From Roseivivax sp. GX 12232 (GTDB taxonomy: Bacteria; Pseudomonadota; Alphaproteobacteria; Rhodobacterales; Rhodobacteraceae), in NCBI RefSeq assembly GCF_021272185.1, contig NZ_JAJSEC010000010.1:92870-156869 (forward strand): 64,000 nt of DNA, in the 5' to 3' direction. The notes below the pieces were generated by a model that worked only from the letters and a program-made list of their open reading frames with translations, ran no database searches and was not told the origin of the DNA. A program made the position numbers and the translations under genes. Of this stretch, positions 18,414 to 27,289 are shown in pieces (the stretch's first letter is position 1; each line of letters starts with the position of its first letter).

Positions 18414-21109
18414 TCTCCTTCAACGGGCTCGTCGCGATCTGCCTGGCCTATGTGGTGCTGCTGTTCGCGGTGGCCTTCACCGCCGACCGGCTGGCGCGGC
18501 TCGGGCGCGGGCGCTGGCTGCGCTCGCCGCTGGTCTACACGCTGTCGCTGTCGATCTATGCCACGGCCTGGACCTTCTACGGCGCGGTGGGCTCGGCGGT
18601 GCGCAGCGGGCTCGAGTTCGTGGCGATCTACCTCGGGCCCAGCATCGTGATGTTCGGCTGGTGGTGGCTCCTGCGCAAGCTGGTGCGGATCGGCCGCTCG
18701 CAGCGCATCACCTCGGTCGCCGACCTGATCTCCTCGCGCTTCGGCAAGTCGAACCTGCTGGCGGTGCTGGTGACGCTTCTGTCGGTCGTCGCCGCGACGC
18801 CCTATATCGCGCTGCAGCTTCAGTCCGTCACCGTCTCCTTCGAGGTCTTCGGCGCCTCGACCACAGCGGGCGCCGGCGCCGAGGCGCGGGCCAGCAACAG
18901 CCCGACGGCCTTCTGGGTGGCGCTGGGGCTTGCGCTGTTCACGGTGATCTTCGGCACCCGCAACCTCGACGCCAACGAGCGGCACCACGGCGTCGTCATG
19001 GCCATCGCGCTCGAGGCGGTGGTCAAGCTTTTCGCGCTGATGACCGTGGGCATCTTCGTGGTCTGGGGGCTCTCGGGCGGGGTGCCCGAGACGCTGGCGC
19101 GGATCGAAGCGTCGGAACTGGGCCAGTGGCAGATCGACGGCGGGCGCTGGGCGGGGCTGATCTTCCTGTCGGGCGCGGCCTTCCTCTGCCTGCCGCGGAT
19201 GTTCCAGGTGCTGGTGGTCGAGGCCGCCGACGAGGACCACCTGCGCACCGCAAGCTGGGCCTTCCCGGCCTATCTCCTGGCCATGTCGGTCTTCGTCATG
19301 CCGATCGCGGTGGTCGGGCTGGACCTGCTGCCCGAGGGCTCGAACCCCGACCTCTTCGTGCTGACCCTGCCGCTCAGCCAGGGGGCCGAGGGCGTGGCGG
19401 TCCTGTCCTTCCTCGGCGGCTTCTCCTCGGCGACCTCCATGGTGATCGTCGCGGCCATCGCGCTCTCGACCATGGTGTCGAACCACATCGTCATGCCGCT
19501 CTGGCTGCGGCTGACCGGCGGGCGGGCCTCGATCTCGGGCGACGTGCGCAACGTGGTCCTGACCGCACGGCGGGTCTCGATCGTCTCCATCGTGCTCCTG
19601 GGTTACGTCTATTACTCCGTCTCGGGCGGCGGCGCGGCGCTGGCGGCGATCGGCATCATCTCCTTCGTGGGCGTGGTGCAGGTGCTGCCCTCCATGATCG
19701 GCGGCATCTTCTGGCGGGGCGCGACCCGCACCGGGGCCATCGCGGGGCTGGTGACCGGCTCGGTGATCTGGCTCTACACCTTCTTCCTGCCCTCGATCGG
19801 GCTGCCGATCTTCTCCGAGACACTCATGGCCGAGGGGCCGGCGGGGCTCTCCTGGCTGCGCCCGCAGGCGCTTTTTGGCATCGGCGGCATCGACCCGATG
19901 TTGCATGCGCTGCTGTGGTCGCTCTCGCTCAACTCGCTGGCCTTCTTCGGCGGCTCGGTCCTGAGCTTTCCGAGCCCGGTGGAGCGGCTGCAGGGGGCGC
20001 AGTTCGTGAACATCTTCCAGCATTCCGGCGGCCCGCGCAGCTGGGCCTCGGGCGTGGCCCAGACCGAGGACCTGCTGATCATGGCGCAGCGCATCCTCGG
20101 CCCGCAGGAGGCCATCGCGCTCTTTGCCCGCGAGGCCCGCGCCCAGGGCGGGCGGGGCGACCTGCCCGAACCCCGGCCCGATTTCCTCGAGACGCTGGAG
20201 CGCGAGCTCGCGGGTTCGGTCGGGGCGGCGACGGCCCATGCGATGATCGGCCAGATCGTCGGCGGCACCTCTGTCTCGGTGCAGGACCTCATGGCGGTGG
20301 CCGACGAATCCGCGCAGCTGATGGAATATTCCGCCCGGCTAGAGACCCAGTCGGCCGAGCTCTCCCGCACCGCGCGGCAGCTGCGCGAGGCCAATGACAA
20401 GCTCACTCGTCTCTCGGTGCAGAAGGACAGCTTCCTGAGCCAGATCAGCCACGAGCTGCGCACGCCCATGGCCTCGATCCGGGCCTTCTCGGAGATCCTG
20501 CGCGACTCGGGCGGGCTTTCCGAGGCCGAGCAGTCGAAATTCGCCTCGATCATCCACGACGAGGCGATCCGGCTGACCCGGCTTCTCGACGACATCCTCG
20601 ACCTCTCGGTGATGGAGAACGGTCGGGTGCATCTGAACCTGCGCGAGGGGCGGCTCTCCGAGGTGCTCGACCGGGCGGTGGCCTCGGCGGCGGCGGGCGA
20701 GGGCAAGGGCGCCATGGAGATCCGCCGCAACCGCGCGACCGAGGACCATGCCATCACCACCGACCTCGACCGGCTGGCGCAGGTCTTCATCAACCTCATC
20801 TCCAACGCGCAGAAATACTGCGAAGCGGCGCGGCCCCGGCTGACCATCCGCGTGCAGGACCTGGGCGAGAGCCTGGCGATCGACTTCATCGACAACGGCC
20901 ACGGCATCCCGCGCGAGGCCCGCGACGTGATTTTCGAGAAGTTCTCGCGGATCTCCGATCAGAAGGCCGGCGGCGCGGGGTTGGGGCTGGCGATCTGCCG
21001 GCAGGTGCTGGAGCGGCTGGGCGGCACCATCGCCTATATGCCGGGCGAGGGTGGCGCGGCCTTCCGCGTGATGCTGCCCCGCGGCGCGGCGCTGGCGGCG
21101 GCGGAGTAG
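18410..21109 (+). CDS. Sodium:solute-symporter-domain sensor histidine kinase (CbrA/CrbS-like)
   Basis: This 899-residue hybrid has an SSS-family transporter-like domain over about residues 1-500 with about 13 membrane helices. A coiled linker follows, then a kinase core: H-box SQISHELRTPMASIR with the phosphorylated histidine near residue 681, N-box LISNAQKYCE, DNGHGI and GAGLGL. CbrA, CrbS and related hybrids control amino acid or acetate use; CrbS controls acs in Vibrio and Pseudomonas. No receiver domain is attached. It probably phosphorylates the CheY-like protein two genes upstream. The ligand and whether it transports are unknown. Confidence 0.93.
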   Translation: MISFNGLVAICLAYVVLLFAVAFTADRLARLGRGRWLRSPLVYTLSLSIYATAWTFYGAVGSAVRSGLEFVAIYLGPSIVMFGWWWLLRKLVRIGRSQRITSVADLISSRFGKSNLLAVLVTLLSVVAATPYIALQLQSVTVSFEVFGASTTAGAGAEARASNSPTAFWVALGLALFTVIFGTRNLDANERHHGVVMAIALEAVVKLFALMTVGIFVVWGLSGGVPETLARIEASELGQWQIDGGRWAGLIFLSGAAFLCLPRMFQVLVVEAADEDHLRTASWAFPAYLLAMSVFVMPIAVVGLDLLPEGSNPDLFVLTLPLSQGAEGVAVLSFLGGFSSATSMVIVAAIALSTMVSNHIVMPLWLRLTGGRASISGDVRNVVLTARRVSIVSIVLLGYVYYSVSGGGAALAAIGIISFVGVVQVLPSMIGGIFWRGATRTGAIAGLVTGSVIWLYTFFLPSIGLPIFSETLMAEGPAGLSWLRPQALFGIGGIDPMLHALLWSLSLNSLAFFGGSVLSFPSPVERLQGAQFVNIFQHSGGPRSWASGVAQTEDLLIMAQRILGPQEAIALFAREARAQGGRGDLPEPRPDFLETLERELAGSVGAATAHAMIGQIVGGTSVSVQDLMAVADESAQLMEYSARLETQSAELSRTARQLREANDKLTRLSVQKDSFLSQISHELRTPMASIRAFSEILRDSGGLSEAEQSKFASIIHDEAIRLTRLLDDILDLSVMENGRVHLNLREGRLSEVLDRAVASAAAGEGKGAMEIRRNRATEDHAITTDLDRLAQVFINLISNAQKYCEAARPRLTIRVQDLGESLAIDFIDNGHGIPREARDVIFEKFSRISDQKAGGAGLGLAICRQVLERLGGTIAYMPGEGGAAFRVMLPRGAALAAAE

Positions 21110-21279
21110 GGCGGGGGCGTTTAAGGAAGGCGGAGGCCGTCTAAGGAAGGCGGAGGAGGCTTGGGGCGGTGTCCCGGTGATCTCGGCCCGAGCCTGCAAA
21201 GGCTCTGGAGCCGCGCAGTCTCACGCTGTCAGAACGGGACGGCCCGCCGCTTTCACTGAAACGATTACCCAAACGAGGC

Positions 21280-21711
21280 TCACCCGCGCTGGGCGGCCAC
21301 CGCGTCGAGGGTCGGGCGCAGCCCGCTCAGGTCATAGCCCGCCTGGGCGGTCTGGCGCAGGATCTCCTCGACCGGCATCTGCCCGGCCTTGGAGAGCGCC
21401 CAGACCACGCTGCAGCGCGTGCCCGAGGCGCAATAGGCCAGCACCTTGCCGCCCGCGCCTTCGACCAGTGCTTCCTGCTGGGCGATGTTCTCGGGCGTCA
21501 TGGTCTGATGGGTCAGCGGCAGCACCTCGAACTCGAGCCCCGCCGCGCGCACCGCGTCGCCGATGGCATCCGCCTGGTGGCTCGGCGGCACCTCGGCATC
21601 GGGCCGGTTGCAGATGACCCGGGTGAAGCCGGCTTCGGCGATGGCGGAGACATCCTCCACGCCGATCTGCGGGCTGACGAAATAGGTATCGGTGACGCGC
21701 TTTGCTTCCAT
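21280..21711 (-). CDS. DUF442/TIGR01244-type phosphatase or sulfurtransferase-like protein
   Basis: A 143-residue protein with the protein-tyrosine-phosphatase-like fold of the DUF442 family (as in the N-terminal half of BLH). It starts with YFVSPQIGVEDVSAIAEAGFTRVICNRPDAE, and the active-site loop is YCASGTRC, giving a Cys94-x5-Arg99 signature. The activity of stand-alone members is unsettled; sulfide-oxidation and phosphatase roles have been proposed for the family. It is convergent with the kinase gene and shows no operon partner. Confidence 0.82.
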   Translation of the reverse strand: MEAKRVTDTYFVSPQIGVEDVSAIAEAGFTRVICNRPDAEVPPSHQADAIGDAVRAAGLEFEVLPLTHQTMTPENIAQQEALVEGAGGKVLAYCASGTRCSVVWALSKAGQMPVEEILRQTAQAGYDLSGLRPTLDAVAAQRG

Positions 21712-22757
21712 GGCCCCGAATTACTCTGCCACGCGGGTTCTGTCCAGATGGCGGGAGAAGTCGGCGCGGGAAAGACCCGTGGGACGGGATCGGGCAGGGT
21801 GGCTAGCGACGTGGTTGGGGGCTTGGGAGGAGGGTTCCTTGCGCGCAGACCTCGCGCGTGCCCCGTGCCGCAGAGCGCCAAAAGGGCCGACTTGCCAGCT
21901 TGGGGAAGGTTTCCCGCCGCCCTCCGAAATGCTGCGTCGCAAACTCCGATTAATCCGCCGCGCAGGTGGCCGCGCAACAACCTGAAGGACGTGCGGCGTG
22001 ATTGGCCGTTTTCTGCGTCGGATTGGCTTTCCGGTTCCCCAATTGGTCCGGTCAAAGGCGGGCAGGGGCGATCCGGTCCGTGCCACGCCCTAACCCTGCG
22101 AACCCAGGACGGAACGGCGCTTGCTAAAGGAAGTCCCGACCCCGCCTTGCGGGTCGGCCTGACTAGCCGCGTCACCCGGCCATCTCACCCCGGCCAATCT
22201 GCACACATTCTCCGAAGTCGCGCCACGCGCCACCCTCCCGACTCGGGGTCGAAACGCCCCGGCCCTCACCAAGCGCGACAAGTAAAGATGTTTTTACTCA
22301 TATGGTTATCGGCTTGACCGAGCGGCCCGACGCCGACTTGCGAGAGAGGGGCTGGCACCACACAAGCACTAATCGCCATACAAAAAGCCCGCTTCACGTT
22401 ACCCCGCAAGCCTTTGCAATTCCGGCCAAAGCTCGGCTCCTCGCAAAGGCGCAAACCCTGTCACTCAAACCACCATCCAACCGCCGGAGCCAATCCAACC
22501 GCCAGAGCGCAAACATCACCCAGAACACCACCGCTCCAGCCCGCCGCGCAGCCAACACAACCCGCTCCCGCTAATCGCACCCAGCACACCGCGACACACC
22601 CCACCCCCCGGCAACCCGCGCGGGTGCTTGTCGGCCCCCGGGGCTTTCCGCCATACATGTGGATAACCTCGTGGAGAACTTGGGCCAAATCGCCTTCCCT
22701 TAGGTCAAGGCGAAGCGTCCCGGGGCGCGCGGCGGGCAGGGCAGCAAGGGGGCCGAG
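21712..22757. other. 1-kb gene-poor region with one DnaA-box match
   Basis: No convincing gene is seen. Base composition drops in the right half (22260-22600), where the plus strand becomes C/A-rich. A perfect 9-mer TGTGGATAA, the reverse complement of the DnaA-box consensus, lies at 22658-22666. No second box is evident nearby, so this alone does not make an origin. The segment just before 22758 must hold the promoter and ribosome site of the fadB-like gene. Confidence 0.5.
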
Positions 22758-24737
22758 ATGGCGGAACTGGTCGAGCGGCAGGACGCGGAGGGCACCGCGG
22801 TCCTCACCTTCTCCCATCCGCCCGCCAACGCCCTGACTGCCGCGCTGCGCGCCGCCCTCGCCGAAGCCTTCGCAAAGGCCGAGGCCGACCCCGAGGTCTT
22901 CGCGATCGTGCTGGCCGGGGGCGGGCGGATGTTCTGCGGCGGGCTCGACCTCGGCGAGATCGGCGCCCCCGAGGCGGGCCCCGGCCTCATGGCGCTGTGC
23001 CGTGCCATCGAGGACTGCCCCAAGCCCGTGGTCGCCGCGCTGCACGGGCTGGCCTTGGGCGGCGGGGCGGAACTGGCGCTGGCGGCGCATTACCGGCTGG
23101 CGGACCCCGAGGCGCGCATCGCCTTTCCCGAGGTCTCGCTGGGCCTCGTGCCCCATGGCGGCGCGACCCAGCGGCTGCCGCGCATCCTCGGGGCCGGGCC
23201 CGCGGCCGAGCTGATGCTCTCGGGCCGGGCGCTGCCCTTCCGGCTCGAAAGCCTGAAGGGGCTTGCCGATGCGGTGGTGCCCGGCCCCCCGGTCGAGGCC
23301 GCCCGGCGCTTCTGCAAGACGCTGCGCGCCAAGGGCATCGGCCCGCGTCCGACCTCCGCCCGCCGGCAGGGGCTGGCTGATCCGGGCCGCTACCAGCAGG
23401 CCGTGGCCACTGCGCGCGCCCGGGCGAGGGGGCACGGGGAGGCGGCCCAGGCGCTGGTCGATTGCCTCGAGGCCGCGCAGCTTCTGCCCTTCGAGGCCGG
23501 GCTCGCCCGCGAGGCAGATGCCTTCGAGACGCTCGCCGGCTCGGACGAAAGCCGGGCGCTGCGCCATCTCTACGCCGCCGAGCGGCGCGCGCTGGCCGCG
23601 ACCGCAGCCGCCGGGTCCGCGCCCGAGATCCGCCGCATCGCGGTTCTTGGCGGCGGGCCGCTCGCCACCCAGCTGGTGATCGCCGCGCTCGACCGCGGGC
23701 TTGCGGTCGACTGGGGCACCCGCGACCCCGAGATGCTGCGCAGCGCCATGGGCGAGGTGCGCCGCGCGCTCGAGGCGGCACGGCAGAGCGGCCGGGTCGA
23801 CGAGGCGACGCTGACCACGCGGCTCGAACGGCTGCGGCTCGGGGAAAGCACCGCCATGGTCACCGAGGCGCAGGTGGCGCTGCTGGCGGCGCGCGGGCAG
23901 GGGGCGGTGGCGCTGCCCGAGGGCGTGCCCCGGCTCCGCGCCTTCCCCGGCGCGGTCGAGGGGCTGGCCCTGCGCTTCGGCACGCCCGCGCCGGACAGCC
24001 GGCTCCTGGAGCTCCTGGTGGGCCCGCGCGCCGAGCCCGCCCAGCTCGCCCGGGCCGAGGCGCTGGGCCGGGCGCTCGGCAAGGTCACCCTGAAGGTCCG
24101 CACCTCTGGCCCCTCGGTCACCGAGCGGGTCATGGCCGTCCTGCACCGGGCCTGCGATGCGCTCATAGACATGGGCCAGGCGCCCGAGACCCTGGACGCC
24201 GCCCTGCGCGCCTGGGGCTGGGCCCGCCCGCCTTTCGAGGCACGCGACCTGCGCGGGCTGGCGGAGTTCTCCGAGGCGCCGCGCGCGGAAGGGGCGGAGA
24301 ACTGGAGCCGCCTTCTGCGCGACGCCGGCCGCGAAGGCGCCGCTTCTGGCGCGGGTTTCTACGCCCATGGCCCCGAGGGGCCACGCCCCGACGCGGCGGT
24401 CCGCGCGCTCATCGACGCCCGCCGCCCGCGCGCGGCCCCTCTGCCGCCCGAGACTCTGATCACGCTGCTTATCGCGGTCATGGCCAACGAAGGCGCCGCG
24501 ATCCTGGAAGAGGGCATGGTCGCCCGCGCCGAGGAGATCGACCTGGCCCTGGTGCTTGGCCAGGGCCTGCCGCGGCACCGGGGCGGGCCGATGAAAGCCG
24601 CCGATCTCGCCGGGCTGACCCGGTTGCGCGGCCTTCTGCAAGCGCAGGACCATCCCGATGCCGCGCTCTTCGCGCCGCATCCGCTCTGGGCCGCGCGCGC
24701 CCGGAACGGGCAGGGGTTCTGCGATCCCCCGGGCTGA
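22758..24737 (+). CDS. FadB/FadJ-like enoyl-CoA hydratase with degenerate 3-hydroxyacyl-CoA dehydrogenase half
   Basis: A 659-residue protein. The N-terminal crotonase domain is intact: FCGGLDLGEIG oxyanion loop, LGGGAELALAAHYRLADPEARIAFPEVSLGLVPHGG with both expected glutamates. The dehydrogenase half is recognisable but eroded. The nucleotide loop reads AVLGGGPLATQL instead of GxGxMGxGI, and the catalytic segment normally reading HFFxP is LRFGTPAP, without the histidine. Hydratase activity is likely; NAD-dependent oxidation is doubtful. The start MAELVERQ is supported by spacing to an upstream GGGGG. It precedes an acyl-CoA synthetase gene. Confidence 0.82.
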   Translation: MAELVERQDAEGTAVLTFSHPPANALTAALRAALAEAFAKAEADPEVFAIVLAGGGRMFCGGLDLGEIGAPEAGPGLMALCRAIEDCPKPVVAALHGLALGGGAELALAAHYRLADPEARIAFPEVSLGLVPHGGATQRLPRILGAGPAAELMLSGRALPFRLESLKGLADAVVPGPPVEAARRFCKTLRAKGIGPRPTSARRQGLADPGRYQQAVATARARARGHGEAAQALVDCLEAAQLLPFEAGLAREADAFETLAGSDESRALRHLYAAERRALAATAAAGSAPEIRRIAVLGGGPLATQLVIAALDRGLAVDWGTRDPEMLRSAMGEVRRALEAARQSGRVDEATLTTRLERLRLGESTAMVTEAQVALLAARGQGAVALPEGVPRLRAFPGAVEGLALRFGTPAPDSRLLELLVGPRAEPAQLARAEALGRALGKVTLKVRTSGPSVTERVMAVLHRACDALIDMGQAPETLDAALRAWGWARPPFEARDLRGLAEFSEAPRAEGAENWSRLLRDAGREGAASGAGFYAHGPEGPRPDAAVRALIDARRPRAAPLPPETLITLLIAVMANEGAAILEEGMVARAEEIDLALVLGQGLPRHRGGPMKAADLAGLTRLRGLLQAQDHPDAALFAPHPLWAARARNGQGFCDPPG

Positions 24738-24888
24738 ACCCGTGCGCCCGCCTGCGCGCTGACCCGCCGCGCACATCGCACCCCCTCCCGAACGTCGCGT
24801 CACGCGGCTTTTGCCGTGGCGTTCAATCGCTTGCATGGACTCGCCGCTCCCACCACACTCGGCCCCGGGAGAGAACGGGAGGACCCCC

Positions 24889-26790
24889 ATGAGCTTTGCT
24901 TCCTTTGCGGACCGCGACGCCATCGAAAACGAGATGCCCTGGGCGGAACGCGACCTGCCCAAGACGCTGTACGGCCTCTTGTCGCGGACCGCGGGCAAGT
25001 TCCCCGACCGCCCGGCGGTGAGCTACCAGATCTTCTCGGGCCCGACCGACAAGGCCGAGACCGTCACCTGGCGCGAGCTGCGCGAGCGCACCGCCCAGGC
25101 GGCCAACCTCTTCCGCAGCCTCGGCATCGGCAAGGACGACGTGGTGGCCTATGTGCTGCCCAACGCCAACGAAACGATCTACGCGCTGCTCGGCGGCGCG
25201 GTGGCGGGGATCGCCAACCCGATCAACCCGCTGCTCGAGCCCGAGCAGATCGGCGCCATCCTGCGCGAGACCGGCGCCAAGGTGGTGGTCACGCTGAAGC
25301 CCTTCCCCAAGACCGACGTGGCTCAGAAGGTCCAGGAGGCGGTGCGCCATGCGCCCGGGGTGACGACCATCCTGCAGGTCGACCTCAACCGCTACCTGAC
25401 GCCGCCGAAGTCCTGGATCGTGCCGCTGGTCCGGCCGAAGCTCGCGGGATCGAGCCATGCCGACGTCAAGAGCTTCACCGCCGAGATGGCGAAGCAGCCG
25501 CGCGAGCTGGCCTTCGAGGACCCCGACGAGGACCGCGTGGCGGCCTATTTCCACACCGGCGGCACCACCGGCATGCCCAAGGTCGCCCAGCATCTCTACT
25601 CGGGGATGATCTACAACGGCTGGCTCGGGCACAGGCTCCTCTTCTCAGAAGAGGACAACATCATCTGCCCGCTGCCGCTCTTCCATGTCTTCGCCTGCCA
25701 CGTGATCCTCATGGCGGCGGTCGCCTCCGGGGCGCATGTGGTCTTCCCGACCCCGCAGGGCTACCGGGGCGAGGGCGTCTTCGACAACTTCTGGAAGCTG
25801 GTCGAGCGCTGGAAGATCTCCTTCATCATCACCGTGCCGACGGCGGTCTCGGCGCTCATGCAGCGCAAGGTCGATGCCGATGTCTCCTCGGTGAAGACCG
25901 CGTTTTCGGGCTCCGCGCCGATGCCGCTCGAGCTCTTCAAGCGCTTCGAGGCCGCCTCGGGCGTCACCGTGGTCGAGGGCTACGGGCTGACCGAAGCCAC
26001 GTGCCTGGTGTCCTGCAACCCGCCCGACGGCGAGAAGAAGGTCGGCTCGATCGGCATACCCTTCCCCTATACGGACGTGAAGATCGTGCGCCAGACCGGC
26101 GAGGGGCCGGTGGAATGCGCCACCGACGAGATCGGCGAGATCTGCATCTCCAACCCCGGGGTCTATGCCGGCTCGACCTATACCGAGGTCGACAAGAACC
26201 GCGACCTCTTCCACGAGGGCATCTACCTGCGCACCGGTGATCTCGGGCGGATCGACGCTGACGGCTACCTCTGGATCACCGGACGGGCCAAGGACCTGAT
26301 CATCCGCGGCGGCCACAACATCGACCCCGCCGAGATCGAGGAGGCGCTGCTCACCCATCCCGCGGTGGCCTTCGCCGGTGCCATCGGTCAGCCCGACGCG
26401 CATTCGGGCGAGCTACCTTGCGCTTATGTCGAACTGGTCGAGGGCGGCGATGTCACCGAGGAGGCGCTGCTCGAGCACTGCCGCACCCATGTGCACGAAC
26501 GCGCCGCCCAGCCGAAATACCTGGGCATCCTCGACGAGCTGCCGAAGACCGCGGTGGGCAAGGTCTTCAAGCCCGACCTTCGCAAGCGCGCGATCACCCG
26601 GATCTACAACGCCGCGCTCGAGGAGCAGGGCGTGCCGGCCCGGGTCGCCGGTGTGATCGACGACAAGAAACGCGGCCTCGTGGCGCAGGTCACCGCCCAT
26701 GGCGCCTCGGAAGCCGATGTCGCCGGCGTGCTCTCCGCCTTCACCCGCCCCTGGGAATGGGCCGAGGAAGGCCGCGTCGCCGCCGAGTAA
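24889..26790 (+). CDS. AMP-dependent acyl-CoA synthetase
   Basis: A 633-residue ANL-superfamily ligase. It shows the P-loop YFHTGGTTGMPKVAQH near residue 217, VVEGYGLTEAT, YLRTGDLGRIDADGYLWITGRAKDLIIRGGHNIDPAEIEE, and the C-terminal PKTAVGKVFKPDLR with the catalytic lysine. It activates a carboxylic acid to acyl-CoA; chain length cannot be told. The ATG at 24889 (MSFASFADRD) follows GGGAGGA, and earlier in-frame codons lack a site. It probably works with the preceding FadB-like protein in a beta-oxidation-type pathway. Confidence 0.9.
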   Translation: MSFASFADRDAIENEMPWAERDLPKTLYGLLSRTAGKFPDRPAVSYQIFSGPTDKAETVTWRELRERTAQAANLFRSLGIGKDDVVAYVLPNANETIYALLGGAVAGIANPINPLLEPEQIGAILRETGAKVVVTLKPFPKTDVAQKVQEAVRHAPGVTTILQVDLNRYLTPPKSWIVPLVRPKLAGSSHADVKSFTAEMAKQPRELAFEDPDEDRVAAYFHTGGTTGMPKVAQHLYSGMIYNGWLGHRLLFSEEDNIICPLPLFHVFACHVILMAAVASGAHVVFPTPQGYRGEGVFDNFWKLVERWKISFIITVPTAVSALMQRKVDADVSSVKTAFSGSAPMPLELFKRFEAASGVTVVEGYGLTEATCLVSCNPPDGEKKVGSIGIPFPYTDVKIVRQTGEGPVECATDEIGEICISNPGVYAGSTYTEVDKNRDLFHEGIYLRTGDLGRIDADGYLWITGRAKDLIIRGGHNIDPAEIEEALLTHPAVAFAGAIGQPDAHSGELPCAYVELVEGGDVTEEALLEHCRTHVHERAAQPKYLGILDELPKTAVGKVFKPDLRKRAITRIYNAALEEQGVPARVAGVIDDKKRGLVAQVTAHGASEADVAGVLSAFTRPWEWAEEGRVAAE

Positions 26791-26796
26791 CCCCAA

Positions 26797-26830
26797 CGCG
26801 CGCCGCCCTCACCACAAAGGGCGGCGCGCG
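26797..26830 (+). terminator. Strong hairpin after the acyl-CoA synthetase gene
   Basis: A perfect 13-bp inverted repeat (CGCGCGCCGCCCT at 26797-26809, AGGGCGGCGCGCG at 26818-26830) with an 8-nt loop sits 6 bp past the stop. There is no U-run, so termination may be inefficient or Rho-assisted. Confidence 0.55.
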
Positions 26831-27036
26831 CCCCGGGCCCTGCTTAAGGGGCCGCCTGGCCCAAGGCCGCAGGCCGCGCCGCCACCTCTCCAAGAGCGCC
26901 GCGCCACCGTGTGCGCCGAACCGATCGGCCGCCGCCCCACCAAAAACGCCGCGCCACTGAACGCGCCGGGCCAACCGGCCGCGCCCCCTCGGCCCAGCCC
27001 AACCACACCCCCAAAGCACAGCGCTCCCAAACCGCC

Positions 27037-27210
27037 CCGGGAGCCCGAGGGCAGCGCCCTCGTGGCCGCCCCAACGAGGGCGGCTTCCCCCCACCAACCG
27101 CGCACCCCAAGTCAGCCCCCGAAGCGCAACTCTTTCTTGCGCATGGCCGGGCTGAAAATACTCCGGGAGCGCGAGGGCAGAGCCCTCGCTGCCGCCCCCG
27201 GGGGCGGCTC
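27037..27210. repeat. Two copies of a ~50-bp double-hairpin repeat
   Basis: Copy A (27037-27088) and copy B (27163-27210) both read CCGGGAGC, then GAGGGC-AGN-GCCCTC, then GCCGCC ... GGGCGGC. Each therefore forms two small hairpins. Copy B is preceded by GGCCGGGCTGAAAATACTCC, a word I associate with rhodobacterial intergenic repeats. They fill the gap of about 500 bp between convergent genes; no gene is seen in 26791-27289. Confidence 0.6.
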
Positions 27211-27289
27211 CGCCCGCCCCGCCAAACACAGCCAAAGCCTCGAGAAATAGCCCAACGAGCCGGACAAAAGCCCAGCCCGACGCCCAAAC

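Noticed and set aside
22302..22574. 90-codon plus-strand frame in the gene-poor region
   Set aside because: No ribosome site, no recognisable family, and Asn/Arg/Thr-rich composition from the C/A-rich strand.
22658..22666. Chromosomal replication origin
   Set aside because: Only one DnaA-box match, no AT-rich unwinding region with clustered boxes and no dnaA, hemE or parAB nearby.
22461..24998. 845-codon minus-strand frame opposite the FadB-like gene
   Set aside because: Antisense shadow; the sense frame has clear crotonase motifs.
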